The notes under the pieces are model-generated. The model did not search any database, was not told the DNA's origin, and saw only the letters and a program-made list of their open reading frames with translations. From assembly GCA_946887045.1 (NCBI GenBank), contig CAMPKC010000022.1, forward strand, positions 4,292-68,291: a DNA stretch of 64,000 nucleotides, written 5' to 3'. The DNA comes from an uncultured Sphingobacteriaceae bacterium (GTDB lineage: Bacteria; Bacteroidota; Bacteroidia; Sphingobacteriales; Sphingobacteriaceae). The position numbers and the translations under genes are program-made. Below are positions 35,171 to 43,621 of the stretch, one piece after another; positions within the stretch are counted from its first letter, which is position 1; the number at the start of each line of letters is the position of its first letter.

Positions 35171-37891
35171 ATGTTCATCAAAAAGAGTATTTCATTGATT
35201 GGCTTTATCTGGATGCTATACGTGTGTGCAAACCCGGCGCATGCGCAAAGCGTATCAAATGAGGGAAGTGATTTCTTTGCCGTGTTTCCCACCCACGTAC
35301 CGTCTTCAAATTCCGGAAACGTCCGTCTGGCCGCCTATTCAATTTTTATCACTTCGAAAGAAGCATCGTCAGGTGTGGTGACCGTTGGCGGATTTTCACA
35401 GAGATTCGATGTTCTGGCAAATGCGGTAACGGAAATCCAGATAGACAGGAATGCGGCTTACATAGAAGAGTTCGAGAGCCAGACCGTTTTGGCGAACAGA
35501 GCTATCAGGGTATTGGTCGATCCGGGGAAACCTAAGGTTGTAGTTTATGGTCATATCTTTGCCGGTGCCCGCTCTGCCGCGTCTCTGATATTACCTGTAG
35601 AGGCAATGGGGCAGCAGTATTTCAGTATGAATTACGATAATACTTTTAACCGGGATAACGGATCTAATTTTATTGCCGTGATTGCTACCGAGGCAAACAC
35701 CACTGTTTTATTCAGGAAAAACGGATTGGTAATTAATAATGTAGTTCTTAGAAACGTTGGAGATGTTTATCAATATCTCACTCAGGATGATCCAACCGGT
35801 ACAGAGATAATTGCAGATCCTGTTACTTCAGCATGTAAACGTTTCGCTGTTTTCTCGGGAAGTACAAATAGTTTGATTGGAACGCCTAATTGCGCCGGTA
35901 ATTCGTCGGATCCTCTATATCAACAGAATTATCCCGTCGAAAGCTGGGGTTTAACTTATGGGTTTATCCCCTTCAGTTCCCAAAGTGCGACAGGAACACA
36001 AACACGGACAATCGGGAGTATTTATAGAGTTTTAGCCAAAGACGACGGCACGGTTGTTAGGGTCAACGGAGCAACGGTTGCTACGTTGAACTCGGGCGAG
36101 TTTTATCCCCGTACTTATCAGGCAGTTCCATCTAATGTACCAAGTATAATATCAAGCAGCAAGCCTGTAGCTGTTGCCCAGTATGCCGTTTCCCAGGCAT
36201 GTGCGGGTGGGCTGGGGGTAAGTGATCCTGATATGGTTATCCTGAATCCCATAGAGTACAACATAAAAAAGATTACTGTATATTCATCTAGTAAAGAGGA
36301 TATTGACGAGCAGTACTTAAATATATTAATTAAGACTGCCGCAGCCCCTACTTTCAGGATAAATGGATCTGCTCCTTCTGTTCCATTTACGCGGATTCCT
36401 TCTGCTCCCGAGTATTCGTATATCAAATTAAACCTCAATGGTTTTGGCACCGGTGATTTTACACTTTCGGCCGATGACGGTTTTAATGCGATTGCTTACG
36501 GATTCGGCGATCATGAGTCGTATGGTTATTCAGCAGGTACTAATCTGGCCGCTAATCAAACTCTTTATGCTGTCAGGAAAGACACACGGGAGGAGCTGCT
36601 TAACGCGTGTACGAAGGAAGATTTTGATTTTAAGCTCATGTTGCCTGCATTGGCATCAAAGCTTACCTGGAGCTTCGATCCCTCCGAAGAGGATCTTGTA
36701 CAAGATTTACCGTTTGCAACGCCGGTTGAACGCAATGGGAAGACATTTTACGAATATTTTTATCCCCGGACACGGGTTTTTGACGTTGCCGGAGTGCGGA
36801 CCATAAAAGTTATTGCTAAGTATTTCAGTTCTAATGTCTGTTACCAGGATGAGCAGGAGGTAGAGTTTATCTTCGATGTATATGATCCGCCCTCAGCCAG
36901 CTTTAGTTTCTCGGGTAGCTGCGCTTCGGACACTGTGGTTTTTACAGACACCAGCATTCCCGTCACGCCGGCCAAACCTGTATTGGGCTGGGCATGGGAT
37001 TTCGGCGACGGAACCGGTTCAACACTTCAATATCCGCGGCATAAATTTGCAACCAGTGGCGACTTTAATGTTCGTTTGATTGTTGATAACGGTACCGGGT
37101 GTTTAAGCGATCCCGTCGAGCAAACCGTAACAATACGACCTTTGCCTCTGGCGGACTTTTTGTTGACCGAGGTTAGCTGTACGTCCAATTCAATTGTGTT
37201 GTCTGATGCTTCGCTTGCCAGCGCAGGATCTATTTCGAACTGGTTTTGGACTTTCGGTGATGGAACAACTTCGTCAGAACAGAATCCTGAACACACCTTT
37301 CCGAAGGTTGGAACTTACCTCGTAAAACTTCAGGTAGAGAATAGCTTCGGCTGTAAAAGCAACGTGTTTAGTCGGAATGTAGATGTTTTCGCCCCTACGT
37401 TGGAAGCGGGTCCGGATAGGACCATAATAAGAGGGGGACAAACTACGCTGGCTATACAAGCCGACGGTAATAAACTCAAATATAAATGGTCACCCTCGAC
37501 AGGTCTGGACCGTGATGATGTGAAATCGCCTATTGCTTCGCCTATTGAGGAAACCTTGTATACGGTGACAATAAGTTCTGACGAAGGATGTGTCCTGACC
37601 GACAGTCTTCGGGTTAATATCGTTGAAGATATAACGATTCCAAATACCTTCACACCTAATGGAGACGGGGTTAATGATGTGTGGATAATTAAATATCTTG
37701 AAAGTTTTCCGTCCGCTACCATCAATATTTTCACCCGGTACGGGGTGCCCGTATTTACATCAAGAGGATATTTCACCCCCTGGGATGGAAGCTGGCAGGG
37801 GCAAATCCTGCATCCGGGAACGTATTATTACGTAATAAGCACTCCGAGCAGGGCAAAACCCTATTCTGGTTATGTTACCATAATCCGCTGA
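35171..37891 (+). CDS. secreted IgGFc-binding-N / PKD protein, type B T9SS substrate
   Basis: A 906-residue cell-surface protein. After the signal peptide (to about residue 26, PAHAQ) comes an IgGFc-binding-N-like domain of about 430 residues with FFAVFPTHVPSSNSGNVRLAA, VVYGHIFAGARSAASLILP and PVAVAQYAVSQACAGG. Two PKD domains follow (WDFGDGTGSTLQYPRHKF and WTFGDGTTSSEQNPEHTF), then a gliding-motility C-terminal (CHU_C) domain starting FTPNGDGVNDVWII and ending with GTYYYVISTP. The C-terminal domain marks export by the type IX secretion system. Probable adhesin or surface-matrix protein; the ligand is not known. Confidence 0.87.
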   Translation: MFIKKSISLIGFIWMLYVCANPAHAQSVSNEGSDFFAVFPTHVPSSNSGNVRLAAYSIFITSKEASSGVVTVGGFSQRFDVLANAVTEIQIDRNAAYIEEFESQTVLANRAIRVLVDPGKPKVVVYGHIFAGARSAASLILPVEAMGQQYFSMNYDNTFNRDNGSNFIAVIATEANTTVLFRKNGLVINNVVLRNVGDVYQYLTQDDPTGTEIIADPVTSACKRFAVFSGSTNSLIGTPNCAGNSSDPLYQQNYPVESWGLTYGFIPFSSQSATGTQTRTIGSIYRVLAKDDGTVVRVNGATVATLNSGEFYPRTYQAVPSNVPSIISSSKPVAVAQYAVSQACAGGLGVSDPDMVILNPIEYNIKKITVYSSSKEDIDEQYLNILIKTAAAPTFRINGSAPSVPFTRIPSAPEYSYIKLNLNGFGTGDFTLSADDGFNAIAYGFGDHESYGYSAGTNLAANQTLYAVRKDTREELLNACTKEDFDFKLMLPALASKLTWSFDPSEEDLVQDLPFATPVERNGKTFYEYFYPRTRVFDVAGVRTIKVIAKYFSSNVCYQDEQEVEFIFDVYDPPSASFSFSGSCASDTVVFTDTSIPVTPAKPVLGWAWDFGDGTGSTLQYPRHKFATSGDFNVRLIVDNGTGCLSDPVEQTVTIRPLPLADFLLTEVSCTSNSIVLSDASLASAGSISNWFWTFGDGTTSSEQNPEHTFPKVGTYLVKLQVENSFGCKSNVFSRNVDVFAPTLEAGPDRTIIRGGQTTLAIQADGNKLKYKWSPSTGLDRDDVKSPIASPIEETLYTVTISSDEGCVLTDSLRVNIVEDITIPNTFTPNGDGVNDVWIIKYLESFPSATINIFTRYGVPVFTSRGYFTPWDGSWQGQILHPGTYYYVISTPSRAKPYSGYVTIIR

Positions 37892-38013
37892 TCTTACAGA
37901 TGGTAATCGTTTATTTACTTTAATCCGAAAAAACGAAAAGATAAATCGTGTAGCTTTACTGATCAGGATTTTCTTATAGATGATTCTATATTAAAACGTT
38001 CAAGCTTTTTTTA

Positions 38014-39177
38014 ATGAATACGAAGTTCCGCGGCATTTTTTCCGAATCCACCTATCGAGCAGCAAAATTAATTTCCGGCGCTATTGCGCAGCATTTCATA
38101 CAACATATCGCCGATGCCCGAGAAGCCGGGGAACAGGATCTGGCTCCCGAGCCTTCGGCCGAAACCATTGAGTGCATTATTGATGCGGGTTTCTGGACCA
38201 GCCTTCGAAAAGAAGAAGGACATGTTCCCAGGATATCTTTGGCCTACCTTCCGCCTGAAATGGCAGGTCAGCCCCTTTTGTTTGAAGAGCGTATCCCGCT
38301 TAAACCAAAGGTGCTGACAAAGCTGGCACCCGGCATCGAGCGTGCAGGTATACACCTCGGAGTATGGCAAGATGAAAACGGCTTATTCGCCTGGGGTACA
38401 ACACGCAGGTTGCCCGCATTTTGTTTTGTGCTTGAGATGGTAGAAGCTGGTTTACTGGTAGTAAAGCACCGGCGTTTCCACGGTTTTGGAAAGTTTGTGA
38501 ACGTTGCCATTCTAAAAGGTGATGAGATCAAAATAGTGGATGAGCAAAGTGGAATACTTCCGGATTGTCCTGCACTGTTAAGTTCGTTATTAGGCTTTGA
38601 TAATAATACTTCATGGAACGATTCGGTAAACGTGCTGATCCAGCTGGCAACTTCGATGCGGGCGCATGGCCGCGGCGGAACCTTACTGGTTGTTCCTTCT
38701 GTAAATGAAAGCTGGCGCGAGTCTATTCTACATCCTATCTCGTATCCTGTGGTGCCTGTGTTCTCAAGTCTGGCAGATCTAACCCGCCAGGAAGCCCGCA
38801 TAAGGGAGCAAAGTTCATGGCAGGCCGAGCTAAACCGCGAAGTAGACAGCGTAGCCGGACTGACAGCAATTGATGGCGCAACGATTATCAACGACCAGTA
38901 TGAACTGCTTGCATTCGGATCTAAAATACAGCGCTCTTATAACAGCACACATATAGACGAACTAATGCTTACCGAACCCATTGTTGGCGATCAGGCTTTG
39001 ATTGTTCAGCCCACTCAAATAGGCGGGACGAGGCATCTTTCTGCTGCTCAGTTCGTGTTCGACCAAAGAGACGCCATCGCTTTAGTTGCTTCTCAGGATG
39101 GGCGCTTTACTATTTTCGGATGGTCTCCCTGCGATGGTATGGTGCACGCGCACCGTATTGACACATTGTTGCTGTAG
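38014..39177 (+). CDS. DisA-like DAC-fold protein with N-terminal sensor (DACNV-like)
   Basis: 387 residues. The C-terminal about 115 residues resemble the diadenylate cyclase (DAC) domain: AIDGATII with D287-G288-A289, LLAFGSKI, then GGTRHLSAAQFVFDQRDAIALVASQDGRFTIF with the GTRH motif at 338-341. DisA/CdaA have DGA and RHR; here the third RHR residue is Leu342. The N-terminal about 270 residues fit the sensor region called DACNV in published comparative genomics of nucleotide signalling. It could make c-di-AMP or a related nucleotide, or sense one. No effector gene is adjacent. A perfect hairpin overlaps its stop. Confidence 0.68.
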   Translation: MNTKFRGIFSESTYRAAKLISGAIAQHFIQHIADAREAGEQDLAPEPSAETIECIIDAGFWTSLRKEEGHVPRISLAYLPPEMAGQPLLFEERIPLKPKVLTKLAPGIERAGIHLGVWQDENGLFAWGTTRRLPAFCFVLEMVEAGLLVVKHRRFHGFGKFVNVAILKGDEIKIVDEQSGILPDCPALLSSLLGFDNNTSWNDSVNVLIQLATSMRAHGRGGTLLVVPSVNESWRESILHPISYPVVPVFSSLADLTRQEARIREQSSWQAELNREVDSVAGLTAIDGATIINDQYELLAFGSKIQRSYNSTHIDELMLTEPIVGDQALIVQPTQIGGTRHLSAAQFVFDQRDAIALVASQDGRFTIFGWSPCDGMVHAHRIDTLLL

Positions 39178-39201
39178 TAGTTGAAAGCTTCTTTCAACTA
39201 C
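39177..39201. terminator. hairpin at the end of the DAC-like gene
   Basis: Perfect 11-bp stem GTAGTTGAAAG/CTTTCAACTAC with 3-nt loop, beginning within the tandem stop region. It lacks a T-tract, so it may act as an RNA 3'-end stabiliser. Confidence 0.5.
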
Positions 39202-39250
39202 AGGAATTCAGCTAAGCTTTGTTCAAGTCGGACATTAAGTTTATGCCAGA

Positions 39251-39296
39251 AGGGGCGATACAATCGCAGTTCTCGCTAGCAAACGAGGACGATGAA
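39251..39296. repeat. dispersed repeat copy A (GCGATACAATCGC type)
   Basis: AGGGGCGATACAATCGCAG, then TTCTCGC and AACGAGGACGATGA. It is related to two tandem copies at 40777-40900. The core GCGATACAATCGC is itself a near-palindrome. Confidence 0.5.
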
Positions 39297-39387
39297 GGGT
39301 GAAAACCAGAGACCAACATAAGCTGTACTTTATAAGATTTGCTGTAGTCATAAATAAATATTAAAATTAAGTTTTAAGCTTTAATTT

Positions 39388-40533
39388 ATGACCAAGTTTA
39401 TACTACCATGTATGTTCCTTTTTTGCATGTCGCTAAAGGCACAAGAAGCTGTTGTAAAAGCCGATATTACGGGTTTAGGAAGAGATACTGTTATATTTGA
39501 AATTAATCCAATGTCTGCCCGAAAATATGAGGATACAGTTATTGTCAGCTCCGGGAAATTTTTATACAAAGCAAAAGTAAATAAGCCTACACTAGTCTTT
39601 TTCCACTTTCGAAGTGCCTTAGCATTCAATACACCGGCAAAGAAAACGTATGTACCCAGGTCTAAGAGAGGTAGCCTTGTATTACTGCCCACTGATACCA
39701 TCTTGCTGACAGGAGTTTTGGATAAATATTCTCTGGACTACAACCTAAGCGGAGCACCTGTTAACAGGGAACTATCGCTACAACATTCAGAAAACCTCAG
39801 TACCTATATTCAGTCCTTCAAGCTGGAACTAAAAATGGATTCACTATTTAAGTTGCGCCGAAATGAAGAAGTCGGCCCTTTGATGGAAGAAATGCGGCAG
39901 ATAAAGGCGTGCTCAAGAGCTAAAACTGAAGATTTTATTAAGCAAAACCCGGATAAAGATTATTCAGTTCTGCTGCTTGTGAGCTCTAACAACCCAGAGT
40001 TTTTTGGGAAATATATGAGTACGCTCACTGCCAGGGCATTGAATGGGGTTTTCAAAGACATTTTTCAAGAGCGAAAAAAATTATATTCCAGTTATCTCAG
40101 AGGAAGGGATATCGCTGAAAATACCAAGGCTCCAGAGTTTTCGGCTGTAGATTTTGATGGTAATGGGTTTTCCACAAACAGCAATAGAGGTAAGTATGTT
40201 TTATTAGACTTTTGGGGAAGCTGGTGTATTCCATGTATTAATGGCTTTCCAAAAATGAAGGAATACTATGAAAAATATAAGGCCAGGGTTCAGTTTGTAG
40301 GGGTTGCCTGCAAAGACAATGAGGCAACATGGAGATCTTCGGTTAAGAGGTTTGATTTAAGCTGGACTCAGCTTTTGAATCAGGAAAACAACGCGGAAGA
40401 CATATCATCCCTCTATGGGGTTAAGAAGTTTCCGACTAAAATTCTTATCGATCCCGACGGAATAATAATATTGAAAGAAGAAGGGGAAAGTGAAGCATTT
40501 TACGCTAAACTGGATAGCCTTTTAAATCCTTAG
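39388..40533 (+). CDS. TlpA-like thioredoxin with DUF4369-type N-terminus
   Basis: 381 residues. A signal peptide (MTKFILPCMFLFCMSLKAQ) is followed by a beta-rich DUF4369-like domain (about 22-130), a helical linker, and a C-terminal TlpA/AhpC-type thioredoxin domain with redox site WGSWC280-I-P-C283 and the cis-Pro in KKFPTKILIDPDG. These periplasmic proteins reduce disulfides or metals in envelope proteins of Bacteroidota. It stands alone after a 210-bp gap holding repeat copy A. The domain order is complete and no truncation is visible. Confidence 0.85.
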   Translation: MTKFILPCMFLFCMSLKAQEAVVKADITGLGRDTVIFEINPMSARKYEDTVIVSSGKFLYKAKVNKPTLVFFHFRSALAFNTPAKKTYVPRSKRGSLVLLPTDTILLTGVLDKYSLDYNLSGAPVNRELSLQHSENLSTYIQSFKLELKMDSLFKLRRNEEVGPLMEEMRQIKACSRAKTEDFIKQNPDKDYSVLLLVSSNNPEFFGKYMSTLTARALNGVFKDIFQERKKLYSSYLRGRDIAENTKAPEFSAVDFDGNGFSTNSNRGKYVLLDFWGSWCIPCINGFPKMKEYYEKYKARVQFVGVACKDNEATWRSSVKRFDLSWTQLLNQENNAEDISSLYGVKKFPTKILIDPDGIIILKEEGESEAFYAKLDSLLNP

Positions 40534-40706
40534 ACATGAATTGGAGATTTCGCTAATAAGACCATGTGCGATTTAACATTTAGCTGGACGCCAAGAGTAG
40601 ACGTGAGGCCAAAGCTGTAAGCTGATATCGACTTGGCAGAGAAACAGTAACGTAACCTTTCAAGACTTAACCGTTTTCGTGTGTTACAAGGATGCTTGTG
40701 GTCTGC

Positions 40707-40762
40707 AATTCTTCGCTTTCTCTTTTTCTGAAATTATAATAAACTTAGCTGCTGACATCGGG
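40707..40762. repeat. direct repeat R1
   Basis: A 56-bp element starting AATTCTTCGCTTTC and ending ACTTAGCTGCTGACATCGGG. A 55-bp copy with a few substitutions lies at 41796-41850 in the same orientation, so the pair flanks the unknown gene at 40916-41590. Confidence 0.65.
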
Positions 40763-40776
40763 CAGATAAAAGTAGA

Positions 40777-40900
40777 GGTTGTTTAATGAGCGATACAATC
40801 GCTGTTCTCGCTTCATCCTCGTTGCAACGACGACGATAATACGGTTGTTTAAGGAGCGATACAATCCCTGTTCTCCTCGTTGCAAACGATGAGATGAGGA
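40777..40900. repeat. tandem repeat pair, copies B and C
   Basis: Two 58-66 bp units beginning GGTTGTTTAA at 40777 and 40843, both containing GAGCGATACAATC(G/C)CTGTTCTC and a CTCGTTGCAA segment. They are the same family as copy A at 39251-39296. The unit gives a small in-frame protein repeat on the minus strand, which I regard as spurious. Confidence 0.6.
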
Positions 40901-40915
40901 GCATAGAAAAAGAAA

Positions 40916-41590
40916 TCAATTCAAGCAGCCGGCAATCCAAGCCAGATCTGCCTTCCTTGCGTGGGCAGAACCCGTTTTTTTTAAAAACTGCATTCGCAAT
41001 GCAACAGTTACCAGACACGACTGGGGCACATCATTTGCCAGAATGAATGTCTGTTCGCCAATGAGCATATCCTCGTATGGAATCAATAGGTCATGCACTT
41101 CAGTAGCCATGTTATCATTGGGGTCCTGGCATAAGAAAGCAGCCATTACACTGAGACGCACCTGCGATGTTGCAGAAGTCCCCGGCAAGCGGGTTTTAGG
41201 ATTAAACGCAGGCAGCCTTAAGCTTAAAGTCCCATCTTGTTCGCGAGTGATTACAGGTTGTAGCGTGAGCCTTATTCCTACACCTTTTGGATCATGCAGC
41301 TCAAATCCATTTAGGTAGTTGAGGTCGGCCTCAGTCAAAAAAGGGTATACTGCCGGAGTGAGGCGGTCGCGTAAGGCTTTGCTTTTGGGAGCGGGAATTA
41401 ATGGCTCTAAGTATATACGCAGCTGTTTAGCGAAGGCAGAGGCCTTTCCGTATATGCTTGCAGCTTTCTTTGTTCCCTTAGATTGTCTGACACTTGAGGG
41501 TTTCTGGCGAATATAATATCCACCACGGAACTTATAGTAAATCAGGTTGCCAAAGGTTCCAGTAATTTGGGTTCCAACTTGTCGGGCCAT
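40916..41590 (-). CDS. protein of unknown function between direct repeats
   Basis: 224 residues, no signal peptide. The N-terminus MARQVGTQITGTFGNLIYYKFRGGYYIRQKPSSVRQSKGT resembles a Bacteroidota family of about 200-residue proteins with G-x-ITGT-x-G and YY-R motifs. The rest alternates beta-type segments (IRLTLQPVITREQDGTLSLRLPAFNP) with an internal LSVMAAFLCQDP and ends ADLAWIAGCLN. I cannot assign a function. It is bracketed by 55-bp direct repeats (R1, R2), has tandem repeats just downstream and a large hairpin upstream, which suggests a laterally moved cassette. Confidence 0.6.
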   Translation of the reverse strand: MARQVGTQITGTFGNLIYYKFRGGYYIRQKPSSVRQSKGTKKAASIYGKASAFAKQLRIYLEPLIPAPKSKALRDRLTPAVYPFLTEADLNYLNGFELHDPKGVGIRLTLQPVITREQDGTLSLRLPAFNPKTRLPGTSATSQVRLSVMAAFLCQDPNDNMATEVHDLLIPYEDMLIGEQTFILANDVPQSCLVTVALRMQFLKKTGSAHARKADLAWIAGCLN

Positions 41591-41686
41591 AGCGTAGAGT
41601 TTGTCTTAGATGTGGTATAAAGATAATGTACGAAACTAAAAAAGCAATACCTCATACCAGAATGAGAGCTACCAAATAGGTACCAT

Positions 41687-41726
41687 GTTCGGACTAAGTC
41701 CACTATGTAGTGGACTTGGTCCGAAC
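41687..41726. repeat. large inverted repeat upstream of the unknown gene
   Basis: A 40-bp hairpin with 19-bp arms (GTTCGGACTAAGTCCACTA and its complement, one G-T wobble) and a 2-nt loop, 97 bp upstream of the ATG at 41590. It is too long and symmetric for a chance terminator and lies between two genes in divergent orientation. Confidence 0.7.
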
Positions 41727-41795
41727 GAGTCTCGAACAAGTCCCCTGCTTAGTAGGAATTAGCCATGCCCAAATCGTTTTATAACCTGCTCAGCG

Positions 41796-41850
41796 AATTC
41801 TTCGCTTTCCCTTTTCTGCAATTAAAATGAACTTAGCTGCTGACATAGGG
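41796..41850. repeat. direct repeat R2
   Basis: 55-bp copy of R1 (40707-40762), same orientation, ending 46 bp before the DinB-family ATG. A short indel and about ten substitutions separate the copies. Confidence 0.65.
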
Positions 41851-41896
41851 TTGTCATAGCAGCCAGTTTTCTTTGTGCAACAATAACGAAAAAACT

Positions 41897-42394
41897 ATGT
41901 CAATAATTGAAATCCTGTTAAAGGAGTTTGAGCAAGAAGCTTTAACTACCCGTAAAATGTTAGAACGTGTTCCGGATGATAAATATGATTGGAAACCCCA
42001 CGAAAAAAGTATGACTATCCGCAGTTTGGCTACTCACATTGCAGAACTGCCATCCTGGATAAGCATGGGGCTCAATACTTCCGGTTTAGATTTTGCTGCA
42101 AGCCCTTATAACCCGCCGGTTATTAATTCTACGGCAGATCTACTTCGTCTTTTCGAAAAATCTTTAGCAGAGGGCAGAGCCAGTCTTTCGCAGGCAAAGG
42201 AAGAAGATTTACTTCCAAGCTGGACCTTGAGAAATGGCGAACAGGTTTTAAGTGTGATGACCAAAGGTGAAGTGATTCGTCACGCACTGAGTCAAACTAT
42301 ACATCACAGGGCACAACTTGGAGTATACCTCCGCTTACTGAATGTGCCAATCCCGGGAAGTTATGGTCCGAGTGCTGATGAGCCGGGTTTTTAG
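41897..42394 (+). CDS. DinB-family protein
   Basis: 165 residues forming a DinB-like four-helix bundle: a long N-terminal helix, WKPHEKSMTIRSLATHIAELPSW with the first His, and ALSQTIHHRAQLGVYLR with the paired metal-binding His. Members bind divalent metal and often act as thiol-dependent transferases; the activity here is unknown. The ATG at 41897 (MSIIEIL) is used; an upstream frame start at 41873 seems too early. Repeat R2 lies directly upstream. Confidence 0.85.
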   Translation: MSIIEILLKEFEQEALTTRKMLERVPDDKYDWKPHEKSMTIRSLATHIAELPSWISMGLNTSGLDFAASPYNPPVINSTADLLRLFEKSLAEGRASLSQAKEEDLLPSWTLRNGEQVLSVMTKGEVIRHALSQTIHHRAQLGVYLRLLNVPIPGSYGPSADEPGF

Positions 42395-42413
42395 GGATGC
42401 TGAATAAACTCAG

Positions 42414-42479
42414 TTGACATGAGGCTATGTCAAGTTAATATACGGTACGTCGCCCTGAATTTAATTCAGGACGACGTAC
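42414..42479. terminator. two consecutive hairpins between convergent genes
   Basis: Hairpin 1 (42414-42433): TTGACAT/ATGTCAA with a 6-nt loop. Hairpin 2 (42445-42479): a 17-bp stem GTACGTCGCCCTGAATT with its complement (one mismatch) and a 1-nt loop, too tight to close fully. They fill the gap between the DinB and SdiA-regulated-type genes. No clear T-tract. Confidence 0.5.
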
Positions 42480-42534
42480 TTAAACAGGTTTTCACCAAGC
42501 CTCCGTTATTTTTAAGCGGTCAGATCGGCTATTT

Positions 42535-43434
42535 TCACATGCCCTTCAGCTCCAATATATTTCCTGGATTTTTGCTTCCTTCGTTAGATATGTACATGGT
42601 ACCTTGAGGGCTGAAACTTATCCCTTCGGGCTGATTAAAGTCGGAATTTTTCAATTGTTTTAACGTTTTAATCTTTCCGGTACTATCCATTACTAAAAGT
42701 TTAGGCTTAGTGCCTTCTGTGATATAAATATCGCCGGTTTCGGGATGGATGGCAATTTCAGACGGCCGCATAACCGAGCCTTTTTTCTTTCCTTCTATGT
42801 TTTCGAAGATCTTGTCTTTCAGGTTAATCCTCAAGACGGGTTGCTCCGCCATCACTAACTTCTTTAAATCAAAGCTGTAAATTCCCTTAAAATCGTCACT
42901 GTCCGGCTCTGAGCCTTTTATTGCCACTAAAAGCCGATTTTTTTTGGGGTCATAACACATCCCTTCCGGGTCGTGTTTGGAAGTTAAATGAGTCTTGTAT
43001 TCTATCGTGGACGGGTTGGAGCTGCTATAATTCCTAACCTGAAAGATCTGTCCGTCTGCCCTTAATACGTACGCGTCCTGTCCAACCACAGCCAAACCTT
43101 CATAATCACCCTGGTCCGCAAAGGGGATCTCTTTTTCGATTTTTCCTGAGGCTGTGTTGTAAATAAAAATTGTACCAGCTTCATCCTGAATACAGGCAAA
43201 TCGATTCTCGCCAATGTAGCTTATGGCCGAAATTTCCTCTAACACCTGCGGAAGCTCCCATTTCTCTGCAATGTCCAGGTCATCGGGTAACTTACCCTCA
43301 TTAGTTTTTGTCGCCTTTTTATTGTCGTTTTTTATTCTTTTGGTCAAAAAATCAGAAATATTTGTTGCTCGAATAGTAAAGGCGATCGCTATTGATATGA
43401 TAATGAAGGCAACGATATAAACTGCGGTGCGCAT
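42535..43434 (-). CDS. SdiA-regulated-family beta-propeller protein
   Basis: 299 residues: one N-terminal membrane helix (YIVAFIIISIAIAFTI), a basic linker, then a six-bladed propeller with SdiA-regulated/esterase-like motifs DYEGLAVVGQDAYVL, DPEGMCYDPKKNRLLVA, RPSEIAIHPETGDIYITEG and QPEGISFSPQGTMYISNEG. It should be anchored facing the periplasm. Family members are of uncertain function; Ca-dependent hydrolase activity is known in related propellers but not shown here. Confidence 0.8.
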   Translation of the reverse strand: MRTAVYIVAFIIISIAIAFTIRATNISDFLTKRIKNDNKKATKTNEGKLPDDLDIAEKWELPQVLEEISAISYIGENRFACIQDEAGTIFIYNTASGKIEKEIPFADQGDYEGLAVVGQDAYVLRADGQIFQVRNYSSSNPSTIEYKTHLTSKHDPEGMCYDPKKNRLLVAIKGSEPDSDDFKGIYSFDLKKLVMAEQPVLRINLKDKIFENIEGKKKGSVMRPSEIAIHPETGDIYITEGTKPKLLVMDSTGKIKTLKQLKNSDFNQPEGISFSPQGTMYISNEGSKNPGNILELKGM

Positions 43435-43621
43435 AATTCTACGAAATAAAGTGATAGCCTAATCTTTTACATCTTCTTCCCAGACATGGCGGGTTGAATC
43501 CAACTTAAGCTTTAACTAATTAGCAGCGCGCTAGTTTTTGTTTTTTCAATTTAGCCGGATAAGGTACAGGCCAATTAGTATTAGAATTTTATCATCAAAA
43601 TAATATATCGACCTTTGCACT

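Noticed and set aside
36118..36806. Opposite and alternate frames inside the IgGFc/PKD gene
   Set aside because: They lie wholly within a well-supported gene and lack homology.
40734..41018. 94-codon minus-strand frame with an internal repeat
   Set aside because: It is made by the tandem DNA repeat B/C and overlaps the 3' end of the unknown gene; its sequence is not protein-like.
40534..41896. Insertion sequence
   Set aside because: No transposase or terminal inverted repeats of an IS family; only direct repeats and a hairpin were found.
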